A stretch of DNA of 26,499 nucleotides from a virus, in IMG/VR virus record IMGVR_UViG_3300008267_000474, positions 1 to 26,499 of that record; one strand, written 5' to 3'. The position numbers and the translations under genes are program-made. Shown here in pieces: positions 7,784 through 16,501 of this stretch (position 1 is the first letter of the stretch; every line of letters starts with the position of its first letter). The notes under the pieces are model-generated. The model ran no database searches. It was not told where the DNA came from and saw only the letters and a program-made list of their open reading frames with translations.

Positions 7784-10700
7784 ATGCCTCTATCCAATAC
7801 AGATCCAAACCAACAACCCACAGCACCAGCTGGTACTGGTGCAGTATTGGCTCCAAGTCCATCATCAGGAACACCATCTGTATCAGGAGCACCGTCTCTT
7901 CAACTTTCACCTCTAAGCAACATACTGTCATCAGGCATAAACACATCACCGCAGTCAACAAGTACCGGAGCTGATCCAAACAAAGTAGCTGGCCAGCCCG
8001 ATCCGTTACCAGGTAGCACAGATAAATCCCCATCAAATAAAGGCAGCGGTAATGTATTAAATGATATATTCTACGACATGCAGGTTAGTATGACCGGCAT
8101 GCGCGATGTCAATAAAATACTTAATGTACAAAAGTCAAATGAAGGTACAGTAAATAACTATACAAACGGTAGTACAATTATTATTAATTCAGATCGTTTG
8201 ATATTAAACTCAAAAAAAGATTATTTAATGCTTTGTGGTACTAAAGGTGTTTTAGTTAGTAGTCCAAAAGCTGTGCATATAGATTGTGATGAAGATTTGC
8301 ATTTGTTTTCATCTAACGGTGAGATTTTTATTGGTTTACCAAACAAAGGTAAAGACTATGATTTCGATAGTCAAACACCACCATCAAAAAAATCAGATGC
8401 AACAATGAACGAAAGATGGGAGCCGCTTCCACTAGGGTTAAAGCTGATAAACTGGCTTCAGGATTTAACAGCAGCATTAGTTGGATCAGCTTATTATGGA
8501 CCAGGTGGTACGTCATTACCAACACCCGAAATGAGAGATAATATAGAAGGCTTAGCAGCTAGATTGCCAGAAATATTATCAACAATAGCATTTATTGATG
8601 GTGTGTCACACGCTAATCCATTACCCTATACACCATCAACAGAACAAAAACCTGCCGATAATAAGCCTGCAGATCAAGCTGGTAGTACTACGAGTGGAAC
8701 AGGAACCGCAACCGCTGATGGTAAGCCTGCAAGCACAAACACAACAACGGTTAGTGGAGCAAGTAATCCACAATCAGGTGGTGGAGGTACAGCGTCAGTC
8801 AGCGCTGGGTCAGCTGCTAACGCAGGCAACCTTGAAAATATTGAGTTAAACACAAGTACAAATAACGCAGATGGGGTTGTTGGATCAGGTACATCAACTG
8901 GTCAAAATGTTGAAGGATTTACTCCAGCTATAGATGGTGGATCTTTGGATATAAGTGGAATTACTACAAAATACTTTTACATAACAAGGCAAGAAACTAT
9001 TGACGAGGTCACAGAATCTCAGGTAGAGATAATGTTTAGAAATAGTGAATACTCTCCTGCAGGTATGAGTGAGAGAAGTAAGACAGCTAGTAAGGAGGAT
9101 TTGTTAAAGCAAGCATTTGATAATGCTAAGCAGAGTGGTATTACTGATTGTAATCAAAGTACAACAACAGATGCCGGTGTTTGGGATTTTAGTGATGTGT
9201 TCTTTACAATTGGAGAAGAGACGGACGCACCAGCTGCCGAACCAGTAGCTTTATTATCAACCTCTGATCTAGGTTCTATAAGTGTCAATATACCAATACA
9301 GCAAGGCTTCAATTCCTTCGGCAATTACACACCAGCCGATATTCCAACTGATTTCAAAGTTGTTGTAGAAGATAAGTATAGCACAGCATATCCAAGTATA
9401 ATAAATCTACTTAAAAACAGAACTGCAATGTCTCACATATCAAAGTGGGATGGTGCTAATAGATCAAGTACTGAGAACCAAGTTGCTGGTGTAATGAGTA
9501 ATTTTGATAATGGAATATTGTCTGTCGAAATTGATCTTGCTTTAGACAAATTAAATCAAGTATTACTTTACCATGATGCGACTTTAGATAGCAAAACAAA
9601 TGCAACTGGTGAGATCAGAAATTGGCCTCAACAAGCTAAGATTGATGGTGTAGATATAGCTGCAAGTGATGCTAATTGGTGGCAAAAAGTAAAATATAAA
9701 AATACAAACGAGACGCTTAATAAATTATCACAGGTATTTGATGCAATGGCAGCAAATAAGGAAAAGTATAAAAATTGTTTTGTACAATTAGATAAATGTG
9801 ATGGCGAAGAATTAAAAGTTGTTGCAAGTATGCTACAAAAGGCAGACAGGCAATGGCTTAGACCACAAGTTATATATAAAGGTCGTCAACCATCAGATGT
9901 AGGTAAAACAAACAATTTTACTTTTATGTACAAATTCAATCGTGGTTCAATGAGTGCGATTGCTAGTGACGCTGAAGTTACGAAAATACGTGATCAAATA
10001 CTTGATTGGAAAAGACAAGGTCACAACGTACCGTTAGTAGAGTTAGAGTTTACTTGCCAAGATATAAAGATACTAGATGGAACATTAGCTAAAGCACTTG
10101 CATCTATTGGCACTGGTATGATGATAGTAGCTGTTGGAGGTGCTCAATACACACAGCCACAAGATCGATGTATTGATAAAACAAGAAGAATCGAACCACC
10201 ACCACCACAACCTGGTCCAAACGATCCGCCATTAAGAGAAGATCAGATATTTGTATCTTATGATTTTACTGGAGATGGTCAAGATCAATGGAGAGCAATG
10301 GTAGAAACTGGTGCAATAATGATTATGACAAATAAACCAAAAGTGTGTCAAGATTACTTAAATAGCCAAAACATAGCATTACCAATACCATTTGAAATAA
10401 CACCGTCAACGTTTAGCGGATTAAACATTGTCATTAAAAACAAAGCAAACGCTAAATTAAGAACAACCGCAGAGATAGATGATACAACACCAGATAACTT
10501 TGAAGTAATTGCTGTACAAAAAGGAGCAATATCACTAAATGTAAAGTTTTGGCCAAAAACTGATACAAATGGAGCTGTAATAGGTGGCCACCTAGTTGGT
10601 GCAACAACAGCCATTACCGGTGAATCAGGTATAGCTGGTAAAGCTGTAACCTCTGGTGATATAATGAAATGGGTACAGAATAGAGCACAATACTTACCAA

Positions 10701-10882
10701 CTAATAGCATATGGAAAGATGTGTTTGTAGTAGTTGGACCAACTAGCGGTATAACGGTCGATGGAGTGAAAATCAAACCAGACTCAGCATTTGGACTTGA
10801 CCAGCATCCAACTGGTGTTAAGTTAGAAAAAACATACTACATATCATTAGCAGATATGGAATGGGAATGGCCACAAGTATAA
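7784..10882 (+). CDS. Spike/needle protein with glycerophosphodiester phosphodiesterase (GDPD) domain
   Basis: This encodes 1032 residues. Residues 1-90 are Pro/Ser/Thr-rich. Residues about 120-190 (INSDRLILNSKKDYLMLCG onward) show the alternating pattern of a beta-helical needle, like VgrG or gp5 C-termini. A Thr/Ser/Gly linker spans about 282-390. Residues about 545-865 match GDPD enzymes, which cleave glycerophosphodiesters with a metal ion in a TIM barrel: H551 in MSHIS, E564-N565 in STENQ, E582 and D584 in VEIDL, H597-D598 in YHDATLD, then TNATGE, a candidate ligand D670 and MIMTNKP at 847-852. The usual HRG reads HIS, so the Arg is missing. The C-terminal 150 residues form an unassigned beta domain. 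The likely role is attack on lipid headgroups, teichoic-acid-like or glycerophosphate-decorated surface polymers at infection; the substrate is unknown. Confidence 0.78.
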   Translation: MPLSNTDPNQQPTAPAGTGAVLAPSPSSGTPSVSGAPSLQLSPLSNILSSGINTSPQSTSTGADPNKVAGQPDPLPGSTDKSPSNKGSGNVLNDIFYDMQVSMTGMRDVNKILNVQKSNEGTVNNYTNGSTIIINSDRLILNSKKDYLMLCGTKGVLVSSPKAVHIDCDEDLHLFSSNGEIFIGLPNKGKDYDFDSQTPPSKKSDATMNERWEPLPLGLKLINWLQDLTAALVGSAYYGPGGTSLPTPEMRDNIEGLAARLPEILSTIAFIDGVSHANPLPYTPSTEQKPADNKPADQAGSTTSGTGTATADGKPASTNTTTVSGASNPQSGGGGTASVSAGSAANAGNLENIELNTSTNNADGVVGSGTSTGQNVEGFTPAIDGGSLDISGITTKYFYITRQETIDEVTESQVEIMFRNSEYSPAGMSERSKTASKEDLLKQAFDNAKQSGITDCNQSTTTDAGVWDFSDVFFTIGEETDAPAAEPVALLSTSDLGSISVNIPIQQGFNSFGNYTPADIPTDFKVVVEDKYSTAYPSIINLLKNRTAMSHISKWDGANRSSTENQVAGVMSNFDNGILSVEIDLALDKLNQVLLYHDATLDSKTNATGEIRNWPQQAKIDGVDIAASDANWWQKVKYKNTNETLNKLSQVFDAMAANKEKYKNCFVQLDKCDGEELKVVASMLQKADRQWLRPQVIYKGRQPSDVGKTNNFTFMYKFNRGSMSAIASDAEVTKIRDQILDWKRQGHNVPLVELEFTCQDIKILDGTLAKALASIGTGMMIVAVGGAQYTQPQDRCIDKTRRIEPPPPQPGPNDPPLREDQIFVSYDFTGDGQDQWRAMVETGAIMIMTNKPKVCQDYLNSQNIALPIPFEITPSTFSGLNIVIKNKANAKLRTTAEIDDTTPDNFEVIAVQKGAISLNVKFWPKTDTNGAVIGGHLVGATTAITGESGIAGKAVTSGDIMKWVQNRAQYLPTNSIWKDVFVVVGPTSGITVDGVKIKPDSAFGLDQHPTGVKLEKTYYISLADMEWEWPQV

Positions 10883-10892
10883 ATATAAAAAA

Positions 10893-11564
10893 ATGACAGA
10901 GAATCAAGCACCGGTTATTGGAGGATTAAAAGAACTCAAAATTGAGCCAACTAATACTGGAATTAAACCTAAAACTACAAAGAGTGATTTAGTTTATAAT
11001 AAAAACAGGGCTGTAATGCACATTAATGTGCGTAAAAGTTTTGACATGCTAAATACTCATATGTCTAATCGATTAGGACTGCAGATTGAAATAGTTGAGT
11101 GTATAAAAACTGAGTATGAGATTATAAATGAACTAATATCCATTTACAAGTATAAGAATAGATTACCAGTACAGACTTTAGAATCCGATTCAGATGTTGG
11201 CTACGAAGCCGTAAAAAATTTTATCATAAACAGCGATGCATCGGATTTTGAACCACCATTAATCAGAGAAGGTGGATCAAAACTTGCAAATAGGGCACCA
11301 TATGAGCCTTTATATACTATACCAAATTACCCGTCTGTTGATCCTCGACGCACAGGTAGAGTTTTACGAATAGGGCCAAGAGCACAAATAAATCCAACAA
11401 TCTTAAATTTCTTAGTACATAATGCAGGAGATTATGGATTCTTGCATTATGGTCCCTATGATCCAACTATTTGGTATTATAGAGGTGATATTGCACCATA
11501 TGTGTATAAGCCAAAAGAAGTCGTTAGTTATTTGAATAGTGAGCTAAGTTTTCTGTTAAGATAG
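10893..11564 (+). CDS. M15/VanY peptidase-like protein lacking the zinc ligands
   Basis: This encodes 223 residues. The layout resembles M15 D-Ala-D-Ala carboxypeptidases: an N-terminal helix and strand (NTHMSNRLGLQIEIVE), then RRTGRVLRIG at 152-161 where the family has H-x-x-G-x-A-x-D, then FLVHNAGDYGFLHYG and DPTIWYY at 190-196 where the family has E-P-W-H-W-x-Y. If this alignment holds, the three zinc ligands are replaced by R152, R159 and I193 and the catalytic Glu by D190, so the protein should not be an active zinc peptidase. It may bind peptidoglycan or serve as a structural hub part. No signal peptide is visible. A start is clear at 10893, 10 nt after the upstream stop. The family call rests on pattern only and is tentative; a small baseplate protein is the alternative. 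Confidence 0.5.
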   Translation: MTENQAPVIGGLKELKIEPTNTGIKPKTTKSDLVYNKNRAVMHINVRKSFDMLNTHMSNRLGLQIEIVECIKTEYEIINELISIYKYKNRLPVQTLESDSDVGYEAVKNFIINSDASDFEPPLIREGGSKLANRAPYEPLYTIPNYPSVDPRRTGRVLRIGPRAQINPTILNFLVHNAGDYGFLHYGPYDPTIWYYRGDIAPYVYKPKEVVSYLNSELSFLLR

Positions 11565-11565
11565 T

Positions 11566-14500
11566 ATGCCAATTTTTACAAAAATAGCGTTTAATGAACC
11601 GCTAATGCTTACAATGCTGCGGACGGACATGAACGACCCAGATAAGTTAGCAAAAGCATTTACGAATCAATACGTAAAAGCAGTATTGCAAGGACTACCA
11701 GGCGGTTTACCAACACCCTTCCCAGCAACACTACCAGCACCAGGATTGTCAACACCATCAGGACCACCACCTTATCCAATTGCTCCTAACGCAGTACCAA
11801 TTAACAACTTTGAATCGAGAAAGCGAAGAATGGAGCAGATACTGAGACTACATTTTCGCACAAGACAATTAGCACAGCAAAATAGTAGTATAAAAGGCAT
11901 AAAAAAGAACATTAAAACATCATTAAAAATTATTAATGACACAAATAAGGATATACAGGTAATTATTAGGCAAGCTAAAATACTAGCAACAGAAGTAAAG
12001 AAGCTACCACAATTGATAGAAGATTTAAAAATTGCTGCGGAAGTTATAGCAAAAAAGGAAATAGGTTTAATAACAAGATTAGTAGATGGGTTAAACGAGT
12101 TTAGTTTTGCATTTACACCTGAGGACACAGCAGTAGTTAATATAATTAAAAACTTCACACAAGACGAGACTGGTGCTAGAAAGGATTTTAGTATCAAAAC
12201 ACTTATAAACTCATTACAAGATATAGTTTATCTAATAGATACAATAGAATTTGTTTTAGAAAGTATACCAATCACAAGCGTTGTAGACGATTCGGGCTTA
12301 AAAAGACCAGAAGAGAATTTACTAGTATCGAATTCCGGTCCTTATAAACCAATTGAAGTATTTGATCCAAATTCAGATCCATCGTTTTATGGATACTCAT
12401 CTCAAGATTTACCTCAAACAGCTACAACAAACACACAACAAGTACAAGAGGAGCCTGGATTTAATTTTGCAGAGGCAGGACAAGTAACTGGTATACCTAG
12501 GGAGTCATCATTATCGCCACAAGGTCAACTCAATCCACAGCCACAGCAGCAAACATCAACACCAAATACAACAACGTCTGTAGTAGAAATAGTTGCAGAT
12601 GATCCTTTTAGAATAGAAACAGAAAATGTAAGAAAGTATATATACCGACAATTATTGGAGTCTGTAAAAGGTTTATTTAGCTTAGTAAATTGTGTAGCAA
12701 GTCCTTTAGAGTATATTGGATTTTTTAGAGACTTAGCAAATTTTGATAAGGAGTATGAATCAATATTGAAAATATTAGAAAAGTATGAACTAGTTTTTAT
12801 ATTTACAAAGCCACTAGTACAAAAGCTTTATGAAAAATATGAACAAAAAAGATTAAAGCTCAAAGCCACAGTTAACGAAGTTGTAGTTGTGCAAAAAAGA
12901 CGACTACAAAAAAAGATGCAAGAAAAACTATCACGTAAAACTGCACCTGGAGTAGCTGAACAGAGAAGAGATAAGATAAAATTTGCAAGAAAGTTAAAAG
13001 AAAAATGGCTAGACAGAGCTAGATTAGCCAAGTATATAACAACCGATGTTTTAAAAATACTTAAAAAAATACAAACAATAAATAAAAATCGACTCTTTTT
13101 GCAAAAAGAGATAGAATATGAACTAGAAGTTGGACTAGCGTTATATATGCAAAAACTAGCAGCTGCTAGCCAAGACACAACAACTGGCTTCGCTTTTGAT
13201 GTAAATAATCCTGGCAGTGTTGGTTTAAGTTACCCATCTTTAAAATACTCACAAATCAGAGAAGGTAGATTAGCTAATTCATTCTCAGTTGGTAATTCCC
13301 AATTACTTTTAAGCCAATCATTATCATCAACATTAGATTATAATCCATCACTAGCACCAACATCGCAGATATACAGCGCAGGAGGATACATACAAGGTAT
13401 GTCAAACGATTATAGTGCGTTATCTGGTACAGATCCAGCAAAAATTGACGAAACAATATATAAAGTATTAACCGATCTTGGTATTAATGCAATACCATCT
13501 GTAAGAGACATACTAACTAAAAATATAACAACAGTTAAATTCGATAGTCCATATCCAATCTATAGATTTTTTTTGACAGAAAGTGATCGATATGTTGCAT
13601 TATCGAGGATGGGTAAGCAGTTAGCACAGGATGTTAACGAATTAGTACAAAGAGTAAAATTTTTAGTTAAAAACATAAGACCATTAAATGATGCAAAAAA
13701 TTATGTAAGAATAGATGATCCAAGAAACAGAATTAAGAGACAAGAAGCATTTAAGCTAGATAAAACGGAACGAGTATCTTTGCGTACAATAATAAAAGAT
13801 GTACAAGATAACATTGAACCAGAATTGCTGAAGTTATTAGAAGATGTAAAGAGTGTATTTACAACTGTAAAAAACTCAATTAACCAATGGCTAAGAAAAA
13901 GAGGCCAAGAAATTGCAGATTTTTTATTACAATTAATACCAGTAAGTCCGTCAATTAAGGATAGAAAATCAAAAGCGGAATTACTTAAATATAGAAAACA
14001 AAAATTCAAAAACATAGTCAAAAAAATAAAAAGAACAGTAAAATATATTAGATCTATAGCAAGAGTTTTTAAAGGGTTTAGATCATTTATAATAACTAAC
14101 TTGATTGTTAATAAGCAATATAGATATGATGTTAATGCGCAAGCTATAGATGATATGATTGATTCTTTGTTTGAACTCAAAATACTAAGAGCGACAGACA
14201 AGGACGTTAAGCTGCCAAAAAATGCACAATTAGGTGAAACTAGAATTGCTGGCATAGATGATGGATCTGTAGAACGCAAATTAACACAAACAAGAGATAC
14301 TATTAAAACTGACATACGTGTGTTATTGTCTTATTTAGAATATCTTGTAGATTTAATAAAGGAAATTGGTGCTATTACAAAATCGAATCCCGACGAATCC
14401 TCACCAACAAATGTATGGAATTCCCTCAAAGTGAGAATAGAGCTTGAGTGGCAAACGACAGATTTTGGGGTGGATCCATCTTTAGACGATATTACTAGGC

Positions 14501-15531
14501 TGGAGTATAAGGAGTACATGCTTTCTTTACCAGAAAGATTGAAAATATTATTTGGTGAAATTGAGAGTACGTATAACAGTGCTGTATCAACAGCTCAAAG
14601 TTCAGAATCATTTAATAGCAGAGCAAAGGCATTGGCTGACACAGAGCAAGGATCGATATACTCTACATATAGAACTTCAATGGAGTTTTTAGAAGATGCT
14701 AAGAAAAGATCAGGCAATTATAATTTAACAAACACAACCGAATTTAGAGATTTAATTACTAGATGGGAAAATGAATTTCTTGGTACAATAAAAGAAAAAT
14801 ATAATGCATTCAGCCGCAGTCAAATAAGAGCAGTTGCAACCGAGCAGTCAGGCAGCTATGTTAATCAATTAAGAGAGAGAGATGAAGCATTAGAATTACG
14901 AAGAAAGCAGCTAGCTAGACTAGCAGACGAAGATTCAGACGCTTTTTATGATACAAAAGCAACACCTGTACCAGAAATAACTAAAAGATCAAAGTACTAC
15001 GCAACTATCAGCAAACTTATACCATCTAAACCATTTGAGGAGTCAATAATATTAATGGCAATTGATGGACTAGTGTGGATATTTCAAGAGCTACAAAAAT
15101 GGTTATCTAACTTGTGGAAGAAATATATACACCCTGAATTTAAGTCAGTAGAAAAGGAAAAAGAGAGAGCAGAAGAGGAAGCAAGGGAGGAAACAAGAAA
15201 ACAAACAAAACAATTTACACCAACTCCGGAAGAAAATGAATTGAGATTTCACTTTCCAAGAGCACTTAATAAGGCAACAAAAGCATTTTGGCTAGGATTT
15301 AAATGGTATGCACCAGACGGTACCCAATTTATATGTACAAATATTCCACCAATAAAGCCATTGAGAGATCCAAAAACTAAAAAACCAGTAGTACCGGTCG
15401 ATGGTTTAAAAGGATGGATAGAAGCTACTGGTAATGCTTTATTTGAAGAACAGTTGTTTTTGATGAGTGGAATATTAACACCACCAAGGCAAACACAAAT
15501 AGTACCTATTAAGTTTAAAGGATACAAATAA
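11566..15531 (+). CDS. Very large coiled-coil virion protein, unknown family
   Basis: This encodes 1321 residues and starts 1 nt after the M15-like gene. Residues 44-78 are Pro-rich (LPTPFPATLPAPG region). Residues 82-280 are helical. Residues about 282-342 form a Gln/Pro/Thr-rich disordered stretch. Residues about 409-529 are a strongly basic coiled coil (KYEQKRLKLKATVNEVVVVQ onward). More long helices follow to about 1220, including a Glu/Arg-rich segment (EKEKERAEEEAREETRK). The last 100 residues look globular, with Trp and Pro. No clear membrane segment is seen. Size, coiled coils and position between hub and wedge genes suggest a structural tail or baseplate protein; a tape-measure role is possible but unproven, since TMP-like hydrophobic repeats are not evident. 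I do not recognise the family. Confidence 0.65.
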   Translation: MPIFTKIAFNEPLMLTMLRTDMNDPDKLAKAFTNQYVKAVLQGLPGGLPTPFPATLPAPGLSTPSGPPPYPIAPNAVPINNFESRKRRMEQILRLHFRTRQLAQQNSSIKGIKKNIKTSLKIINDTNKDIQVIIRQAKILATEVKKLPQLIEDLKIAAEVIAKKEIGLITRLVDGLNEFSFAFTPEDTAVVNIIKNFTQDETGARKDFSIKTLINSLQDIVYLIDTIEFVLESIPITSVVDDSGLKRPEENLLVSNSGPYKPIEVFDPNSDPSFYGYSSQDLPQTATTNTQQVQEEPGFNFAEAGQVTGIPRESSLSPQGQLNPQPQQQTSTPNTTTSVVEIVADDPFRIETENVRKYIYRQLLESVKGLFSLVNCVASPLEYIGFFRDLANFDKEYESILKILEKYELVFIFTKPLVQKLYEKYEQKRLKLKATVNEVVVVQKRRLQKKMQEKLSRKTAPGVAEQRRDKIKFARKLKEKWLDRARLAKYITTDVLKILKKIQTINKNRLFLQKEIEYELEVGLALYMQKLAAASQDTTTGFAFDVNNPGSVGLSYPSLKYSQIREGRLANSFSVGNSQLLLSQSLSSTLDYNPSLAPTSQIYSAGGYIQGMSNDYSALSGTDPAKIDETIYKVLTDLGINAIPSVRDILTKNITTVKFDSPYPIYRFFLTESDRYVALSRMGKQLAQDVNELVQRVKFLVKNIRPLNDAKNYVRIDDPRNRIKRQEAFKLDKTERVSLRTIIKDVQDNIEPELLKLLEDVKSVFTTVKNSINQWLRKRGQEIADFLLQLIPVSPSIKDRKSKAELLKYRKQKFKNIVKKIKRTVKYIRSIARVFKGFRSFIITNLIVNKQYRYDVNAQAIDDMIDSLFELKILRATDKDVKLPKNAQLGETRIAGIDDGSVERKLTQTRDTIKTDIRVLLSYLEYLVDLIKEIGAITKSNPDESSPTNVWNSLKVRIELEWQTTDFGVDPSLDDITRLEYKEYMLSLPERLKILFGEIESTYNSAVSTAQSSESFNSRAKALADTEQGSIYSTYRTSMEFLEDAKKRSGNYNLTNTTEFRDLITRWENEFLGTIKEKYNAFSRSQIRAVATEQSGSYVNQLRERDEALELRRKQLARLADEDSDAFYDTKATPVPEITKRSKYYATISKLIPSKPFEESIILMAIDGLVWIFQELQKWLSNLWKKYIHPEFKSVEKEKERAEEEAREETRKQTKQFTPTPEENELRFHFPRALNKATKAFWLGFKWYAPDGTQFICTNIPPIKPLRDPKTKKPVVPVDGLKGWIEATGNALFEEQLFLMSGILTPPRQTQIVPIKFKGYK

Positions 15532-15543
15532 TTGCAAATAAAA

Positions 15544-15558
15544 CTATTTATTATAAAA
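15544..15558 (+). promoter_or_regulatory. TATTTAT motif in intergenic gap, candidate late promoter element
   Basis: CTATTTATTATAAAA lies in the 32 nt gap before the small gene upstream of gp25. CTATTTAT ends 12 nt before the ATG at 15564, and GTAAG just before the ATG may serve as a weak ribosome binding site. It heads the wedge gene block, in which all later junctions overlap or are at most 6 nt long. Confidence 0.38.
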
Positions 15559-15563
15559 GTAAG

Positions 15564-15992
15564 ATGAAAACAAAGGAGTTTATACAATCCTTAAGAAAGC
15601 TAATTAGGGAAGAGGTTAGAGCTGCGGTTAGAGATGAGCTTAGTGGCATAATAAATGAGTCAATAAAAGCACAGAAGCCAAAGCAACAGTCACAACCACA
15701 ACAACAATATAAAAAACCATCAAACTCAAACTTTAACACAGGTAACGCAACATTAGATGAAATATTAGCAGAAACTATTGTTCCAAGAGGGTTTGGTGGA
15801 GAGAGTGGCCCAGCTGTGTCAGATTATACTGATATGCATTTTACAACAAACGATGTACCTCAATCCTTAAGCACAATTGTGTCTGATGAGGATTTGCCAA
15901 TAACTACGGGTTATAGTGATCCAACAATGATGTTTGTAAAGGATTACTCTGCAATTATGAATAAAGCTAATCAAATAGGCGGTAAATACTAA
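15564..15992 (+). CDS. Small protein upstream of gp25, unknown function
   Basis: This encodes 142 residues. Residues 1-33 form a charged amphipathic helix (FIQSLRKLIREEVRAAVRDE), followed by a Lys/Gln/Pro-rich flexible linker (about 36-55). The C-terminal part contains NATLDEILAET and an acidic, Thr/Ser-rich stretch that looks largely extended. There is no membrane segment. The last base of its stop codon is the first base of the gp25 start codon, so the two are very likely translationally coupled. Position suggests a partner or assembly factor of the baseplate wedge; no homologous T4 gene is recognised. Confidence 0.65.
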   Translation: MKTKEFIQSLRKLIREEVRAAVRDELSGIINESIKAQKPKQQSQPQQQYKKPSNSNFNTGNATLDEILAETIVPRGFGGESGPAVSDYTDMHFTTNDVPQSLSTIVSDEDLPITTGYSDPTMMFVKDYSAIMNKANQIGGKY

Positions 15993-16501
15993 TGCCAATA
16001 TCAGATAACATAAGTGTATTAGATGCCAAAAAAGATGTAGCTATAGGCATTGATCTTCCTTTAATGGATGATTATGGTAGTAGATTTAAACAAAACTATG
16101 TAACATTAGATCAAGCATCTGCAAATGCAAGAAACTTAATATTAACAAGACCTGGCGAGAGAATTATGTTGCCTAATTTTGGTTGTAATCTTTATGGTAT
16201 GCTATTTGAAAACATATCAGATGACATGATTAATGAGTTTAAGTTAAGAGTAAAACAACAATTTGAGTATTGGTTACCTTACATATTTATAAATAACCTC
16301 GAGGCAAGTGCAACATCAAAATTTGAAATTGTTGCATCTTTAGATAAAGATTTGAATACAGTGTATACTAAGCAGAACAAAACAAATACAGAAAGAGACT
16401 ACGCTAAAAATACACTTTATGTTCATATGATTATTAGTTTAAAAAACAATAAATTTGACACCAAGTCAATTTCTTTAGAATTGACTAACAACATGACATG
16501 A
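15992..16501 (+). CDS. 25: Baseplate wedge subunit gp25
   Basis: This encodes 169 residues; T4 gp25 has 132. It belongs to the GPW/gp25 family, found in contractile tails and type VI secretion (TssE), and sits at the inner wedge where it contacts the sheath and gp6. The diagnostic stretch is at about residues 46-75: NLILTRPGERIMLPNFG followed by CNLYGMLFENI. The rest of the fold follows as INEFKLRVKQQFEYWLPYI and the terminal strand YVHMIISLKNN. The extra length is a Thr/Asn/Lys-rich loop near residues 120-138. It overlaps the upstream stop by 1 nt and the gp6 start by 4 nt (ATGA), an arrangement that fits balanced synthesis of wedge parts. Confidence 0.92.
   Translation: MPISDNISVLDAKKDVAIGIDLPLMDDYGSRFKQNYVTLDQASANARNLILTRPGERIMLPNFGCNLYGMLFENISDDMINEFKLRVKQQFEYWLPYIFINNLEASATSKFEIVASLDKDLNTVYTKQNKTNTERDYAKNTLYVHMIISLKNNKFDTKSISLELTNNMT

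Noticed and set aside
8595-8849. 84-codon + strand open frame inside the GDPD-spike gene
   Set aside because: It is an out-of-frame reading of the low-complexity Thr/Ser/Gly linker, giving Gln/Val-rich sequence without a start signal.
10354-10776. 140-codon open frame on the minus strand
   Set aside because: It is antisense to the C-terminal part of the GDPD-spike gene and resembles no known family; all confident genes are on the + strand.
10878-10885. Exact T4 late promoter box TATAAATA before the M15-like gene
   Set aside because: It ends only 7 nt before the ATG, leaving almost no leader, and the same 8-mer occurs inside gp25 (16288-16295) and gp6 (18012-18019). About this many are expected by chance in such AT-rich DNA.
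13701-14315. 204-codon open frame on the minus strand
   Set aside because: It lies wholly inside the 1321-residue coiled-coil gene, has a hydrophobic Ser/Leu-rich composition typical of an antisense shadow of Lys/Asp-rich helices, and has no ribosome binding site or operon context.
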